Assembly: GCA_963741305.1 (NCBI GenBank)
Contig: CAVUHL010000003.1
Span: 1,488,001-1,552,000 of the forward strand
Length of the DNA: 64,000 nt
Source: DATMER01 sp963741305
GTDB taxonomy: Bacteria; Acidobacteriota; Thermoanaerobaculia; Multivoradales; UBA5704
Reading direction: 5' to 3'
Made by a program: the position numbers and the translations under genes. The notes beneath the pieces are model-generated. The model saw only the letters and a list, made by a program, of their open reading frames with translations. It had not been told where the DNA came from and ran no database searches. Of the stretch, positions 36,063-44,983 are shown piece by piece. How positions within the stretch are numbered: the first letter of the stretch is position 1; the number at the start of each line of letters is the position of its first letter.

Positions 36063-36219
36063 CGAGGCCTCCTTTCTTATCCTCAACGCCACGAGCCTAC
36101 CGCAGGCTCGGAGGGAGGGGGCCTCAAACAGTATCCAAGGCGCTGCGCCGGACGCCGACCGAGCTTCGCGCCGTCGTCGCCGGTGAGCTTCCATCGCGTT
36201 GGGCAGGCAAGGCAATCTC

Positions 36220-36546
36220 ATGGAAAAGTCGGCGTTCTATCGGGCGAAGTCTATTGTCCGTACTGAATGGTGGGTGCACGAATGTGACCTTCCGTTGCTG
36301 ACCTGGGCCCGACTTCGGGTCTTCAATGACGGCACCGCCGATGCCTGCTGGGCCGAGGGGACGAAGCTGTACGGGTTCGATGCAGAGGAATTCGCTGGGT
36401 TCTTCCTGTTGGAGGACGAGTACCTCCGCTTCGCGAGTCTCGATGTCGACGATGCTCGGGAGTACGGCCTCGAGTTACCGGCTATTGTGGCGCCATCGTG
36501 GATCGATTCATCCGAACAGAAGTTCGAATACCTGGGCACGTACTGA
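36220..36546 (+). CDS. Small hypothetical protein
   Basis: A 108-aa acidic cytoplasmic protein (MEKSAFYRAKSIVRTEWW start). The ATG at 36220 is preferred over 36199, but the ribosome binding site is weak. The sequence is Trp/Tyr/Phe-rich with many Asp and Glu residues. No family recognised. It lies just upstream of and divergent from the IS110 transposase; its 5' end may have been affected by the insertion. Confidence 0.5.
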   Translation: MEKSAFYRAKSIVRTEWWVHECDLPLLTWARLRVFNDGTADACWAEGTKLYGFDAEEFAGFFLLEDEYLRFASLDVDDAREYGLELPAIVAPSWIDSSEQKFEYLGTY

Positions 36547-36582
36547 GGATGGGACCGGAGCCATCGCTCGGCCCCTCTCCTC

Positions 36583-36951
36583 TTACTTGACGACACAGAG
36601 ACAGAAGTACTTCGCGGCGAACGAGCCCTTGAGGTCAAGACCGGTCGTATAGCAAGCGGCGCGGTCGTCGAACTGGCTGCCATAAAGCCAGGTCCGAAGG
36701 TCTCCCTGAGGCTTCCCCTCGACGCGGCACACGAATGCCCGCTTGGTGTGAGGCACGGCGCTCGCCTCGTACTCGGCAAGGCTGCCGGGCGCTTTCGCCT
36801 TACAGGTATCGGCACAGGAGCCGGCGTTGGCGAACCAGCCGGCGCGATAGGCCGCGAGGGCGCCGTCCTGAATGGGGTCGGCGTGGAGATGGAGAGCGAA
36901 CATCATCAGGACGGCGGCTAGGATCGGGACTTTCGAGTCGCTGTGTCGCAT
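36583..36951 (-). CDS. Small exported cysteine-containing protein
   Basis: A 122-aa protein with a signal peptide (VPILAAVLMMFALHLHA). The mature part has cysteines in SCADTC, AFVC, AACY and YFCLC, suggesting disulfide bonds outside the cytoplasm. GGAGG lies 8 nt before the ATG at 36951, supporting that start. Family unknown. Confidence 0.65.
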   Translation of the reverse strand: MRHSDSKVPILAAVLMMFALHLHADPIQDGALAAYRAGWFANAGSCADTCKAKAPGSLAEYEASAVPHTKRAFVCRVEGKPQGDLRTWLYGSQFDDRAACYTTGLDLKGSFAAKYFCLCVVK

Positions 36952-37076
36952 GGCGTAGCCTCCTCGGGCTTCGGAGATTTGGCCGGCCACGGCAGTCGAT
37001 ACGAAAATGCCGGCCTTATCTCCATAGGCTCTTTCGAGGGATGGCCGTTACAATCATGCTCAAACGAGGAGGGAAT

Positions 37077-37454
37077 ATGCCGACCACCAAGTCCTTGCTG
37101 GCAGGTCTAGTCATGAGCGGATTGTTGGTACTTGCCGGCAGCAGAGTCGTTTTGGCCCAGGATCCGGCCGTCGTAAATGCCAAGACCGTTCACGTCAAGC
37201 TGGAGAACGATCGAGTACGGGTCCTCGAAGCGATCCTGCAGCCTGGGGAGAGGGAGCAGTTGCACTCGCATCCAGCCTACGTCACTTACGTCATCGCCGG
37301 TGGCACGGTGCGCAACCACATTGCCGACGGCACGACGGCAGAGGCCGTGCTCAAGACCGGTGATGTCCTCTATCGCGATGCTGTCGTTCACTGGGCAGAG
37401 AACATCGGAACGACTCAGATTCAGCTCATCCTCGTCGAGCTCAAGGCCCCATAA
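37077..37454 (+). CDS. Exported cupin-domain protein
   Basis: A 125-aa protein with a signal peptide (LLAGLVMSGLLVLAGSRVVLA) and a small cupin fold. Features are LQPGEREQLHSHPAYVTYVIAGG (metal-binding-like His pair and Glu), then LKTGDVLYRDAVVHWAENIG with a further His. GAGGAGGG precedes the ATG. It ends 2 bp before the convergent gene. Such small cupins are often metal-binding or dioxygenase-like, but the substrate is unknown. Confidence 0.78.
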   Translation: MPTTKSLLAGLVMSGLLVLAGSRVVLAQDPAVVNAKTVHVKLENDRVRVLEAILQPGEREQLHSHPAYVTYVIAGGTVRNHIADGTTAEAVLKTGDVLYRDAVVHWAENIGTTQIQLILVELKAP

Positions 37455-37455
37455 C

Positions 37456-39378
37456 CTACGAGGTGCCGCCCCCCGCAGCGATCACCGCGCGGCACCAGGC
37501 CTGCAGGAGCTGCCGGCGGCTGGCGGACATGTCGCGAGTTCGTGGCATGTAGTGGATCGACATCCAGAGCGCGGGGTCGGTAGCCTGGAGGATCTGCGGT
37601 GCCTTTGCCGTGACCGCGGACTCGGAGTTGAGCGCGAAGATCTGGTTCATGGCCGGATAGAGCAGGTAATAGGTCCGCAGCACCTTCTGGTACACCACGT
37701 CGAAGGTGAGGAAGCTGTTGCCCACCGGCTCCTTGGCGGTCGGGTCCACATAATACTGGCTGAAGTCTTCGTTGTTCGGCAGGATGCGCAGGCTGATTTG
37801 CGGCGTATTGGTGATGTACGGCGGGTTCATGAAGGTGGCGTAGCTGGCCGGCGGCGGGGCATCGCCCTCGACCGTGAATGTAAACAGGAAGTTTCCCGGC
37901 TGGCTCGTGTCGACTGAGATCGGCTGCCCCGGCTTGAGATTGGTGATGATCGCCTCCGCATTGCCGGGAGCCTGGAGCGGAATCGAGCGGTACTGCCAGA
38001 CGGTGACCGGCGGGCATGCGTCCGCCGTCAGCTCCTGGCCGCGATGGAACACCGATACGGTTGCGGGTTCCGTGGTGCCCTGGTTCACAAACTCCGTGCC
38101 GGAGCCGAGCTGCTCCGTGTAGATCGCCTGCTGATTGGTGACGAAGTAGTAGGCCGTTTCCACCAGGACGTCGCCGTAGGTGGAGCTGACGAGCTTGAAG
38201 AACGCGTCCGGCGAAGCCAGGATCGTTTGCGCTTCCTGGTTTGACGAGATGTCGTAGTCGAACACCCAGCCGCGCTCGTTTCCCGCGGCTACGTCCGTGT
38301 AGTCGACCTGGGCGATCGTGGTGCTCGCGGTGCCGTTGTTGACCACCAGTGAGACCGGCCCGAAATCGAACTTCGGATTCTGGGGGGGAACGGCCGGCTG
38401 ATAATACTCAGGGAACGTCCCCGAGAAATCGGCGGAGATCAGGTTGCCTTTGACTGAAAGCACGGCCGGCGCGAGCGCGATCAAACCGTTGTTGCCGTTG
38501 TTTTTCGTACCCGCCGGAGTCTGGATCTGCGCCGTGTTCGAGGTCATCAGCCGGCCGGTCGGCGTGGTGAAGACGGTCTCGTCCTCGAACAGCGGTGCGA
38601 TCGTGCCCACGAGTTGCAGGGTGGCCCGGTTGGTGCCCGGTGGCTGCTGCTGATAGAGCGCCTCGATCCCTTCGTTGCTGGTCGTGCCCTGCGCGGATGC
38701 GTAGAGGTAATAGCGGAAGATGATGCCGGTGATCCGTGGATCGTCGAAGCCCGGGATGCCGATCGTGATCTTCGGCTTCTTCCGCATCACGTGATAGACG
38801 TAGCCGCCCGCTCCGGCGTCGGCGGTCAGGTTGACGTTGCGATAGAAATTGAGCCATTGGCAGGCGCCCTTGGACGCGTCGCCGCTTAGCCAGGCCTGGC
38901 TTCCCGTCAGCGTAAGGCTGTCGATGAAGAACTGGGTGGCCGGTGGGGAGCCTTCGGAGTTGACGTCGGTGAAGTGGCCGGAGAGCCCCAGGGCCGCGCC
39001 CATCAGGCTGGTGACCGGAATATTGGGGTCGGGTGCGTCGTAGACCTCGCCGGGGCCAGGTCCGGTCTGGATCCCGATCACCGTGGCCGAGACCATCTTC
39101 GAGCTCATGCCGCCGTAGTAGTTCCACTCGGCCGGGATGATCTGCCGCTGTCCGCCCCCCTGCACATTGAATGTCTGCGCCTTCTGCACCCAGGCGATGA
39201 AATCCGCGTCCGACATGCCGTAGGTCCGGGGCTCGACGAGCTTCGAGTCGATCAAGGCGAGCGTCTCGCCGGTGGACGGAAGCGAGGCATAACCCGCATA
39301 GTCGTCGTTGTTTGCCGTCCCGGGGTTCATCTGAAAAGTGCCCTGGATGTTGATGCGCGGATAGTCGAAAAGACTCAT
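37456..39378 (-). CDS. Large soluble protein of unknown family
   Basis: A 640-aa protein without signal peptide or membrane helix. The N-terminus MSLFDYPRINIQGTFQMNPGTANND resembles a recurring type of uncharacterised bacterial protein that begins with D-x-P-R-hydrophobic-N-x-x-G and a TANND motif; I recall no function for it. The rest is rich in beta-type sequence, Gly, Thr, Asn and Pro. GGGAGG lies 6 nt before the ATG, so it is probably expressed. It shares a short upstream gap with the tRNA-Leu gene, which is divergent. Confidence 0.7.
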   Translation of the reverse strand: MSLFDYPRINIQGTFQMNPGTANNDDYAGYASLPSTGETLALIDSKLVEPRTYGMSDADFIAWVQKAQTFNVQGGGQRQIIPAEWNYYGGMSSKMVSATVIGIQTGPGPGEVYDAPDPNIPVTSLMGAALGLSGHFTDVNSEGSPPATQFFIDSLTLTGSQAWLSGDASKGACQWLNFYRNVNLTADAGAGGYVYHVMRKKPKITIGIPGFDDPRITGIIFRYYLYASAQGTTSNEGIEALYQQQPPGTNRATLQLVGTIAPLFEDETVFTTPTGRLMTSNTAQIQTPAGTKNNGNNGLIALAPAVLSVKGNLISADFSGTFPEYYQPAVPPQNPKFDFGPVSLVVNNGTASTTIAQVDYTDVAAGNERGWVFDYDISSNQEAQTILASPDAFFKLVSSTYGDVLVETAYYFVTNQQAIYTEQLGSGTEFVNQGTTEPATVSVFHRGQELTADACPPVTVWQYRSIPLQAPGNAEAIITNLKPGQPISVDTSQPGNFLFTFTVEGDAPPPASYATFMNPPYITNTPQISLRILPNNEDFSQYYVDPTAKEPVGNSFLTFDVVYQKVLRTYYLLYPAMNQIFALNSESAVTAKAPQILQATDPALWMSIHYMPRTRDMSASRRQLLQAWCRAVIAAGGGTS

Positions 39379-39404
39379 CGTGTCCTCCCTGGGTCAGCAA
39401 GAGC

Positions 39405-39432
39405 TTGCAGGTACGCATCCTAGCATTAGAAT
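39405..39432 (+). promoter_or_regulatory. Promoter of the first tRNA-Leu gene
   Basis: TTGCAG (39405-39410) and TAGAAT (39427-39432) are spaced 16 bp apart and end 8 bp before the tRNA, as expected for a stable-RNA promoter with a very short leader. The same TAGAATGC is found upstream of the second tRNA copy (41638), but without a clear -35. Confidence 0.55.
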
Positions 39433-39440
39433 GCACGGTA

Positions 39441-39521
39441 GCCGGAGTGGCGGAATGGCAGACGCAGGAGACTTAAAATCTCTCGCCTTCGGGCGTGCGG
39501 GTTCGATCCCCGCCTCCGGCA
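39441..39521 (+). tRNA. tRNA-Leu (anticodon UAA)
   Basis: GCCGGAG pairs with CTCCGGC to form the acceptor stem and A is the discriminator. The D-arm is GCG/CGC. The anticodon stem GGAGA/TCTCT encloses loop CTTAAAA, giving anticodon UAA. The long variable arm CGCC-TTC-GGGCG is typical of class II tRNAs, and the T-arm is GCGGG-TTCGATC-CCCGC. CCA is not encoded. Confidence 0.95.
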
Positions 39522-39657
39522 TCACTTTCAAATCAGTAGCTCACCACCCTGCAACGAGATCCTCCCTTGTCAGAACGTCGCAGCTGGCGGCGAAGACTCC
39601 AGGAGCGACTGCCCTCGGTGAGTCGCGGTTACCCATTTTCAAGGAGAGGAGTCGATC

Positions 39658-41616
39658 ATGGCGACCCAGAAGGAAAGTCATTCGGTTGGCAGGCCACGGC
39701 TTCGGTGGCTCGGTGCAGCGCTGTTCGGAGCAACCCTCCTTCTCGCCTCGTGCGGTGGAGCTCCGGGAGCGGACCCGACTGCGGACCTCGACTTCGATGG
39801 CCTGCAGAACGGGTGGGAGCTCGATCACCCGGAGCTGGGCCTCGACCCACTCAAAGCCAATCTCATCATCGTCGGTGTCCTCTGCCCCGGCGTGACCCGG
39901 GACATGGTCGATGCGGACCTCCGGAAGGCTGCGGACTTCTTCGGGCGTATGCCGAACATGAATCCCGACGGGACGACCGGCATTCAAGTGACGATCACCT
40001 GGGGCAATATCCTGCCGGGAAGCGCTTGCACGGACTATGTAACGTTACGCGAACTGGGCATGCCGGCCGCCATGCGCGGCTTTGGCCATGGCCTCCTATT
40101 CGGGCCGGGTGCGCAGGGTGGGCAGACGGCGGGTCCCGACTGGTCCATCGTGGGGCACAATTGGTGGGCGATGGTGCACGAGCTCGGTCACCAGCTCGGT
40201 CTCGATCATGCGCCCCTCGGGGCACTCGTTCCAAGCCCGATCTATGCGAGCCTCATGAACTACGACTACTCCTACCAATTCGATGGCGATCCGGACGCAG
40301 TGCGCTTCAGCACCGGCACATTCAGCACCGTCCGGCTCAACGAGCTCGACTTGAACGAAAGGCTCCCTTTCGCACGGTCCGATCTACACTTCCTTTCGGA
40401 AGATCCCTACCATTTTGAGCTGCGGGATGCGGGACCGTCCTCGACCTATGTCGACTTCAATCGTAATGGCACGTTCGGGGAGAGCGGCATCGCCGCCGAC
40501 ATCAATGGCGGCTCCGGTCTGACGGCACGCGGCCGGGTCGATCTGGAAAGGACGGCAGGCGGGTTCGTCCTCGTCGCCCATGGCGAGGATCTGATCAGCG
40601 TGTATCCCGATCGTGACGTCGACTGGAGCACCTATACCGAAGAGAGTCTGTCGGTCAGCAGTCCTGGCCGCCTGCGCTACCAGTTCCTTTCCGGCGGAGC
40701 ACCGTTGCCGCCCGGGGACCTTGCAACCGGCGTGACGGGCGATCCGCATGCGGCCGAAGCCTTTGGCAAGCTCTTCGTTGTTCATCCGACAGCCCGCGGC
40801 TACCGGGTCTCGGCGTACAGCGTTGATGCTCCCAGCCGGCTCTCTCCGCTCGGCCGTCCCATCGAGGCGGACGCGGCCACATCGCAGCCTGTCCTGGTCC
40901 GCACATCGAGCCCGTCGGAAGAGCTCTACCTCTTTATCTGGGATCCGGCAACGAAGGCAGTACGCCAGCGCAAGGTGAACGCCACGGCGGATTCGCCGGC
41001 GATCTCGCTCGGTCCGGCCTCGGACCTGGCGGAACTAGCGACCGGCTTGCCCGTGCTCAGCAACAGTCCGATCGGCGCTACCTGGAATTCCAGGACCGAA
41101 CGGATCGCGCTCGTGACGACCGAGTCCAGCGGCGCGGACACCGGCCGCATCAAGCTCACGACGCTCGGTCGCAGGGGTGATCGCTGGCAAGGAGAGAGAG
41201 CTCGCCGGGCGATGGACGGAGCGACGACATCAAGGCCGGCCGTTCTGTTCGATGGAAGGCCGAGCGCAGGAGCTTCGGGCCAATACCTCATCTACACGCT
41301 GGAACCGAGGACGAGCCCCGACATGGCGGCCATGAGCCTCATTCGGCTGGCGCCCGGCACCACCGACATCTGGACGAAGCAACTCATGATGAACATTTGG
41401 ACCACCTCGCGGAGCGCGCCTTCGGCCACTCTGTTCGGAAGCGACGTGGCCTGGGGCTGGCGTGTGAACGAAACCTTCGTTGAGCCGTTCAACAACATGC
41501 TCCAGGTCTTCCTGCAATCCTCGGGCATTACCGACGAAGGAATCACGGACCACAATGATGTCAAGTGGATTTCCCTTGTCGGGCTGAGCAGATCGCTACG
41601 CACCGCCGCCCGCTGA
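39658..41616 (+). CDS. Metzincin-like zinc metalloprotease lipoprotein
   Basis: A 652-aa protein with a signal peptide and lipobox LLASC (Cys31). The extended zinc motif HELGHQLGLDHA (HExxHxxGxxH) is followed by LMNYDY, a Met-turn as in metzincins. The remaining ~400 residues are beta-rich, with blade-like repeats (LYLFIWDPATKAVRQR and similar) that could form a propeller. AAGGAGAGGAG precedes the ATG. The gene sits alone between two tRNA-Leu(UAA) copies, which suggests it may have arrived as cargo. Substrate unknown. Confidence 0.82.
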   Translation: MATQKESHSVGRPRLRWLGAALFGATLLLASCGGAPGADPTADLDFDGLQNGWELDHPELGLDPLKANLIIVGVLCPGVTRDMVDADLRKAADFFGRMPNMNPDGTTGIQVTITWGNILPGSACTDYVTLRELGMPAAMRGFGHGLLFGPGAQGGQTAGPDWSIVGHNWWAMVHELGHQLGLDHAPLGALVPSPIYASLMNYDYSYQFDGDPDAVRFSTGTFSTVRLNELDLNERLPFARSDLHFLSEDPYHFELRDAGPSSTYVDFNRNGTFGESGIAADINGGSGLTARGRVDLERTAGGFVLVAHGEDLISVYPDRDVDWSTYTEESLSVSSPGRLRYQFLSGGAPLPPGDLATGVTGDPHAAEAFGKLFVVHPTARGYRVSAYSVDAPSRLSPLGRPIEADAATSQPVLVRTSSPSEELYLFIWDPATKAVRQRKVNATADSPAISLGPASDLAELATGLPVLSNSPIGATWNSRTERIALVTTESSGADTGRIKLTTLGRRGDRWQGERARRAMDGATTSRPAVLFDGRPSAGASGQYLIYTLEPRTSPDMAAMSLIRLAPGTTDIWTKQLMMNIWTTSRSAPSATLFGSDVAWGWRVNETFVEPFNNMLQVFLQSSGITDEGITDHNDVKWISLVGLSRSLRTAAR

Positions 41617-41651
41617 GCGGCCCTGCCCCGATGACGCTAGAATGCCCCGCA

Positions 41652-41732
41652 GCCGGAGTGGCGGAACGGCAGACGCAGGAGACTTAAAATCTCTCGCCGC
41701 AAGGCGTGCGGGTTCGATCCCCGCCTCCGGCA
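41652..41732 (+). tRNA. tRNA-Leu (anticodon UAA), second copy
   Basis: Identical in the acceptor, D, anticodon and T arms to the tRNA at 39441. It differs only in one D-loop base (aacgg for aatgg) and in the variable-arm loop (CGCCGCAAGGCG for CGCCTTCGGGCG). It lies only 14 nt before the start codon of the S9 peptidase gene, so the two are probably on one primary transcript. Confidence 0.95.
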
Positions 41733-41746
41733 TCATGGGAGGATAC

Positions 41747-43624
41747 ATGCGCAGGCTTCTGTCCCTATTTTCCATCCTGCTGGCCCTGCCCGGGTTCGCA
41801 TCCGCTGACGACTTGGAGGCTGCGGTGGCCCGGATGGCGCGGATCGGGGGGAGCCGCTCGCCCAGCTTCTCGCCGGATGGCCGGCGGCTCGCATTCCTGT
41901 CCGACCGCAGTGGGGTGCCGCAGGTATGGATGGTGCCTTCCGAGGGTGGAGAGCCGCGGCAGGTGACTCGCCTCGAAGACCAGGTGCGCGCGGTCGAGTG
42001 GTCGCCGGATGGGAAGTGGCTGGCGTTCTCCGTGGCCCCGGGTGGAGGATTGAACGAGCAGATCTATCTCCTGCAGCCGGACGGGCCGCCGGAGGGGGAC
42101 GCCCCGCCGCGCCGGATCACGGAAGGGGGCCAGGTCAACAATCAGCTCGCCGGCTGGAGCGGCCCCTGGCTGCGCTTCAGCGCCAATTCCAAGGACCCCG
42201 GCTCTCTCGACGCGTACACCTACGACTCTAAGACCGGCGAGATCAAGCTCGTGGCGGTCAATCCCGGGATCGGCCGTCTCACTGACCTGAGCGCGGACGG
42301 CAAGAGGGCAATCGTCCAGCGCGTCAAGAGCCGGGGCGACAGCAATCTCTACCTGATCGACATCCCGGCCGGGCGGGAGCAACTCATCACCCCGCACACG
42401 CCGCCCGGCTCGTTCGAAGACGGCCGGTTCTCGCCGGACGGGCTCACGATCTATCTCGGCTCGAACCAGGACAGCGACCGTATCGGTCTGGAGCGGGTAG
42501 CGATCGGCAAGGACGGGCAGCCAGGACCGATCCAGCGGATCGCCGACCGCGAGGGCGCCGAGCTGGACGACTACGAGATCAACTATCAGGGCACGATGGC
42601 CGCCGTGGTCTGGAACGTGGGAGGAAGGTCCGAGCTGGGCTTCCTCGATCTCGCGAGCCTTGAGTTCACCCCCGGCCCTGCATTGCCGGGCGAGATCGTG
42701 AACAGCCTCGAATTCTCGGCGGACGGCCGGTCGCTCCTCCTCGGGCTCTCGGGCTCGAGGCTGCCGGCGGACGTCTGGTTGCTGGATGTCCCTTCGGGCA
42801 AGCTCCGGCAGGTGACCCGCACCCCCCTTGAAGGGGTGGCGCTCGACTCCCTGGTAGCGCCCGAGCTGGTGACCTTTCTGGCGCACGACGGGCTTCAGCT
42901 CTCGGGTTGGCTCTACCGGAGCGGTCCGGCGGCCGGCCCGGTGGTGATCAGCTTCCACGGCGGTCCCGAGGCCCAGGAGCGGCCCAACTTCAACGCCACC
43001 TATCAGGCCCTGCTCTCCCGCGGTATCAGTGTCTTCGCCCCCAACGTGCGGGGCTCGTCCGGGTTCGGCAAGAAATTCGTCAACCTGGACAACGGCGCCC
43101 TGCGCGTGAACGGCGTCAAGGACATAAAAGCCTGCGTCGACTTCCTCGTGGGCCGGGGGATCGCCGGTCCCGGACGGATCGGCATCATGGGCGGCTCCTA
43201 CGGCGGCTACATGACCATGGCGGGGCTCACGGAGTATCCGGACCTCTTCGCGGCCGGAGCCAACCTTTTCGGCATCGTGAACTTCGAGACCTTTTTCTCC
43301 CACACCCAGCCGTGGATGGCGGCGATCTCGACGATCGAGTACGGCGATCCGGTCAAGGAGAAGGATCTCCTCCGGCAGCTTTCGCCGCTCTCCAGGCTGG
43401 AGCGCGTGAAGGCGCCGACCCTGGTCCTCCACGGCGCCAACGACACCAACGTGCCGGTGATCGAGGCCGAGCAGGTGGTGGAGAACCTGAAGAAGCGGGG
43501 CGTGCCGGTCGAGTACGTGCTCTTTCCCGACGAGGGGCATGGCTTCCGCAAGACGCCAAACCGGATCCGCTCCGCCGTATCGATCGTCCGCTGGTTCGAG
43601 CGGCACCTGAAGCCGGCCAGATGA
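41747..43624 (+). CDS. S9-family prolyl-oligopeptidase-like serine peptidase
   Basis: A 625-aa exported protein (signal peptide MRRLLSLFSILLALPGFASA). The N-terminal half is a TolB/WD-type propeller (SPSFSPDGRRLAFLSDRSG, WSPDGKWLAFSV and later blades). The C-terminal half is an alpha/beta hydrolase with nucleophile S484 in GGSYGGYMTM, the Asp in GANDTNVPV and the His in DEGHGF. GGGAGG before the second ATG selects 41747. It would cleave oligopeptides, often after proline or as an acylaminoacyl peptidase. It overlaps the next gene by 4 bp. Confidence 0.93.
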   Translation: MRRLLSLFSILLALPGFASADDLEAAVARMARIGGSRSPSFSPDGRRLAFLSDRSGVPQVWMVPSEGGEPRQVTRLEDQVRAVEWSPDGKWLAFSVAPGGGLNEQIYLLQPDGPPEGDAPPRRITEGGQVNNQLAGWSGPWLRFSANSKDPGSLDAYTYDSKTGEIKLVAVNPGIGRLTDLSADGKRAIVQRVKSRGDSNLYLIDIPAGREQLITPHTPPGSFEDGRFSPDGLTIYLGSNQDSDRIGLERVAIGKDGQPGPIQRIADREGAELDDYEINYQGTMAAVVWNVGGRSELGFLDLASLEFTPGPALPGEIVNSLEFSADGRSLLLGLSGSRLPADVWLLDVPSGKLRQVTRTPLEGVALDSLVAPELVTFLAHDGLQLSGWLYRSGPAAGPVVISFHGGPEAQERPNFNATYQALLSRGISVFAPNVRGSSGFGKKFVNLDNGALRVNGVKDIKACVDFLVGRGIAGPGRIGIMGGSYGGYMTMAGLTEYPDLFAAGANLFGIVNFETFFSHTQPWMAAISTIEYGDPVKEKDLLRQLSPLSRLERVKAPTLVLHGANDTNVPVIEAEQVVENLKKRGVPVEYVLFPDEGHGFRKTPNRIRSAVSIVRWFERHLKPAR

Positions 43625-44970
43625 TGCGAGCGCTGCGCGCCGATGCGGGGCCCGCGGTCTTCGTCTGGTCCGTGTGGCTCGGGCTGTCGCTACTGCTCAC
43701 GTATTTCGTGCTCACGTACAGCGTGGACATCCCCTTCCTCGACGATTGGGAGATGATTCCAGTGCTGACGGGTGTTCAACCGGTCACTCTGGACTGGCTC
43801 TGGGCTCAGCACAACGAGCACCGCATCTTCATACCCCGCCTCATCTATCTCGCGGTCGTGAAGCTCGGCAGCTACGACTTTCGCGCCGGAGCGGTCTTCG
43901 ATCTCCTATTGCTGTCCGCGACCGCCGCGGCATTGATCGCGGCGGCACGGACCATCCGTGGAAGGATTTTGTACTCCGACGCCTTCTTCCCGCTGGTGCT
44001 GCTGCATTGGGGACAGGCCGAGAACCTCATCTGGGGCTTCACGATGCCGCTCGTCCTCGGGAGCTTGCTGGCAGCTTGCCTGTTGTGCGTCCTGATGAAG
44101 CCGGGACATCTGAGCTTCCGGGCGGCGCTGCCCCTCGCCCTGTGCACCATCGCGCTTCCATTGATCTCGGGCAGCGCCCTGGCCCTGGTGCCGGCGTTCG
44201 CTGCCTGCACGGTATTGGCCGGATGGGAGCTGCGGAAAGCGCAGCCGGCGCTCCGCCGCGCGTGGATCTCCATCATCGCCGCCGGATTCCTTGGCATCGG
44301 CCTCATGTTCCTCTACTTCGCCGGCTATCAGCGTCCCCCCGCGCACCCGGTGAGCCCGAGCCTCGGTGCCACGCTCAAGGGGACTCTGCAGTTCCTGTCG
44401 CTCGGATTCGGCTCGGGATCGAAGGCATTCTGGCCCGCGAGCGGCCTTTTCGTCGGCGCTCTGATCCTTGCCACCGTGCTGGCTCTGCTCTGGGCCTTGC
44501 GCTCCGGGGGTGACGCTGGGAATGAGAGACCGAGGGCGATCCGCGCCCTTCTGTTCCTTGCCGGCATGGGATGCCTCGCGGGGGGGATCGCATGGGCGCG
44601 GATCGGCCTCTACCCGCAGGGCCTTTTCTCCTCCCGCTACGCGACCCTGGCCGCGCCTCTTCTGTGCTGCATCTACTTCTCCTGGGAAGTGGTGAAGAGG
44701 CCGCAAATCGTCCGGTTCGTGCAGATGGTCCTCTTCTTCGCCTCCGCGGCCCTCCTCGTGAGGAATGCCGAGGACGGCCGCTACCTTGCTGCCACTTTTC
44801 TCCAATACCGCCAGGCAGCCGTCATGGACGTCCAGAAGGGCATGCCGCTTCCGGAAGTCGCGAATCGCCACTGCGGGACCATCTACATCTGCGGCACGGA
44901 CATCCTGGCCAGGCGCATGCAGATGCTCCGCGATCACCAGATCGGTCCGTTTGCCCTCGCGTCCGAATAG
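43621..44970 (+). CDS. Polytopic membrane protein of unknown function
   Basis: A 449-aa protein with about ten predicted membrane helices. An early segment TYSVDIPFLDDWEMIP between helices 1 and 2 carries acidic residues in the position of the acidic motif of GT-C glycosyltransferases, and HNEHRIFIPRLIY follows. It could be a lipid-linked-sugar glycosyltransferase, but this is inference. Its start overlaps the S9 gene by 4 bp and it ends 13 bp before fruB. Confidence 0.72.
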   Translation: MMRALRADAGPAVFVWSVWLGLSLLLTYFVLTYSVDIPFLDDWEMIPVLTGVQPVTLDWLWAQHNEHRIFIPRLIYLAVVKLGSYDFRAGAVFDLLLLSATAAALIAAARTIRGRILYSDAFFPLVLLHWGQAENLIWGFTMPLVLGSLLAACLLCVLMKPGHLSFRAALPLALCTIALPLISGSALALVPAFAACTVLAGWELRKAQPALRRAWISIIAAGFLGIGLMFLYFAGYQRPPAHPVSPSLGATLKGTLQFLSLGFGSGSKAFWPASGLFVGALILATVLALLWALRSGGDAGNERPRAIRALLFLAGMGCLAGGIAWARIGLYPQGLFSSRYATLAAPLLCCIYFSWEVVKRPQIVRFVQMVLFFASAALLVRNAEDGRYLAATFLQYRQAAVMDVQKGMPLPEVANRHCGTIYICGTDILARRMQMLRDHQIGPFALASE

Positions 44971-44983
44971 GCACCGGCCCTGC

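Noticed and set aside
34440..36266. Long plus-strand ORF of 608 codons
   Set aside because: Most of it is the reverse strand of the IS110 transposase, which has motifs, a good ribosome binding site and a normal length.
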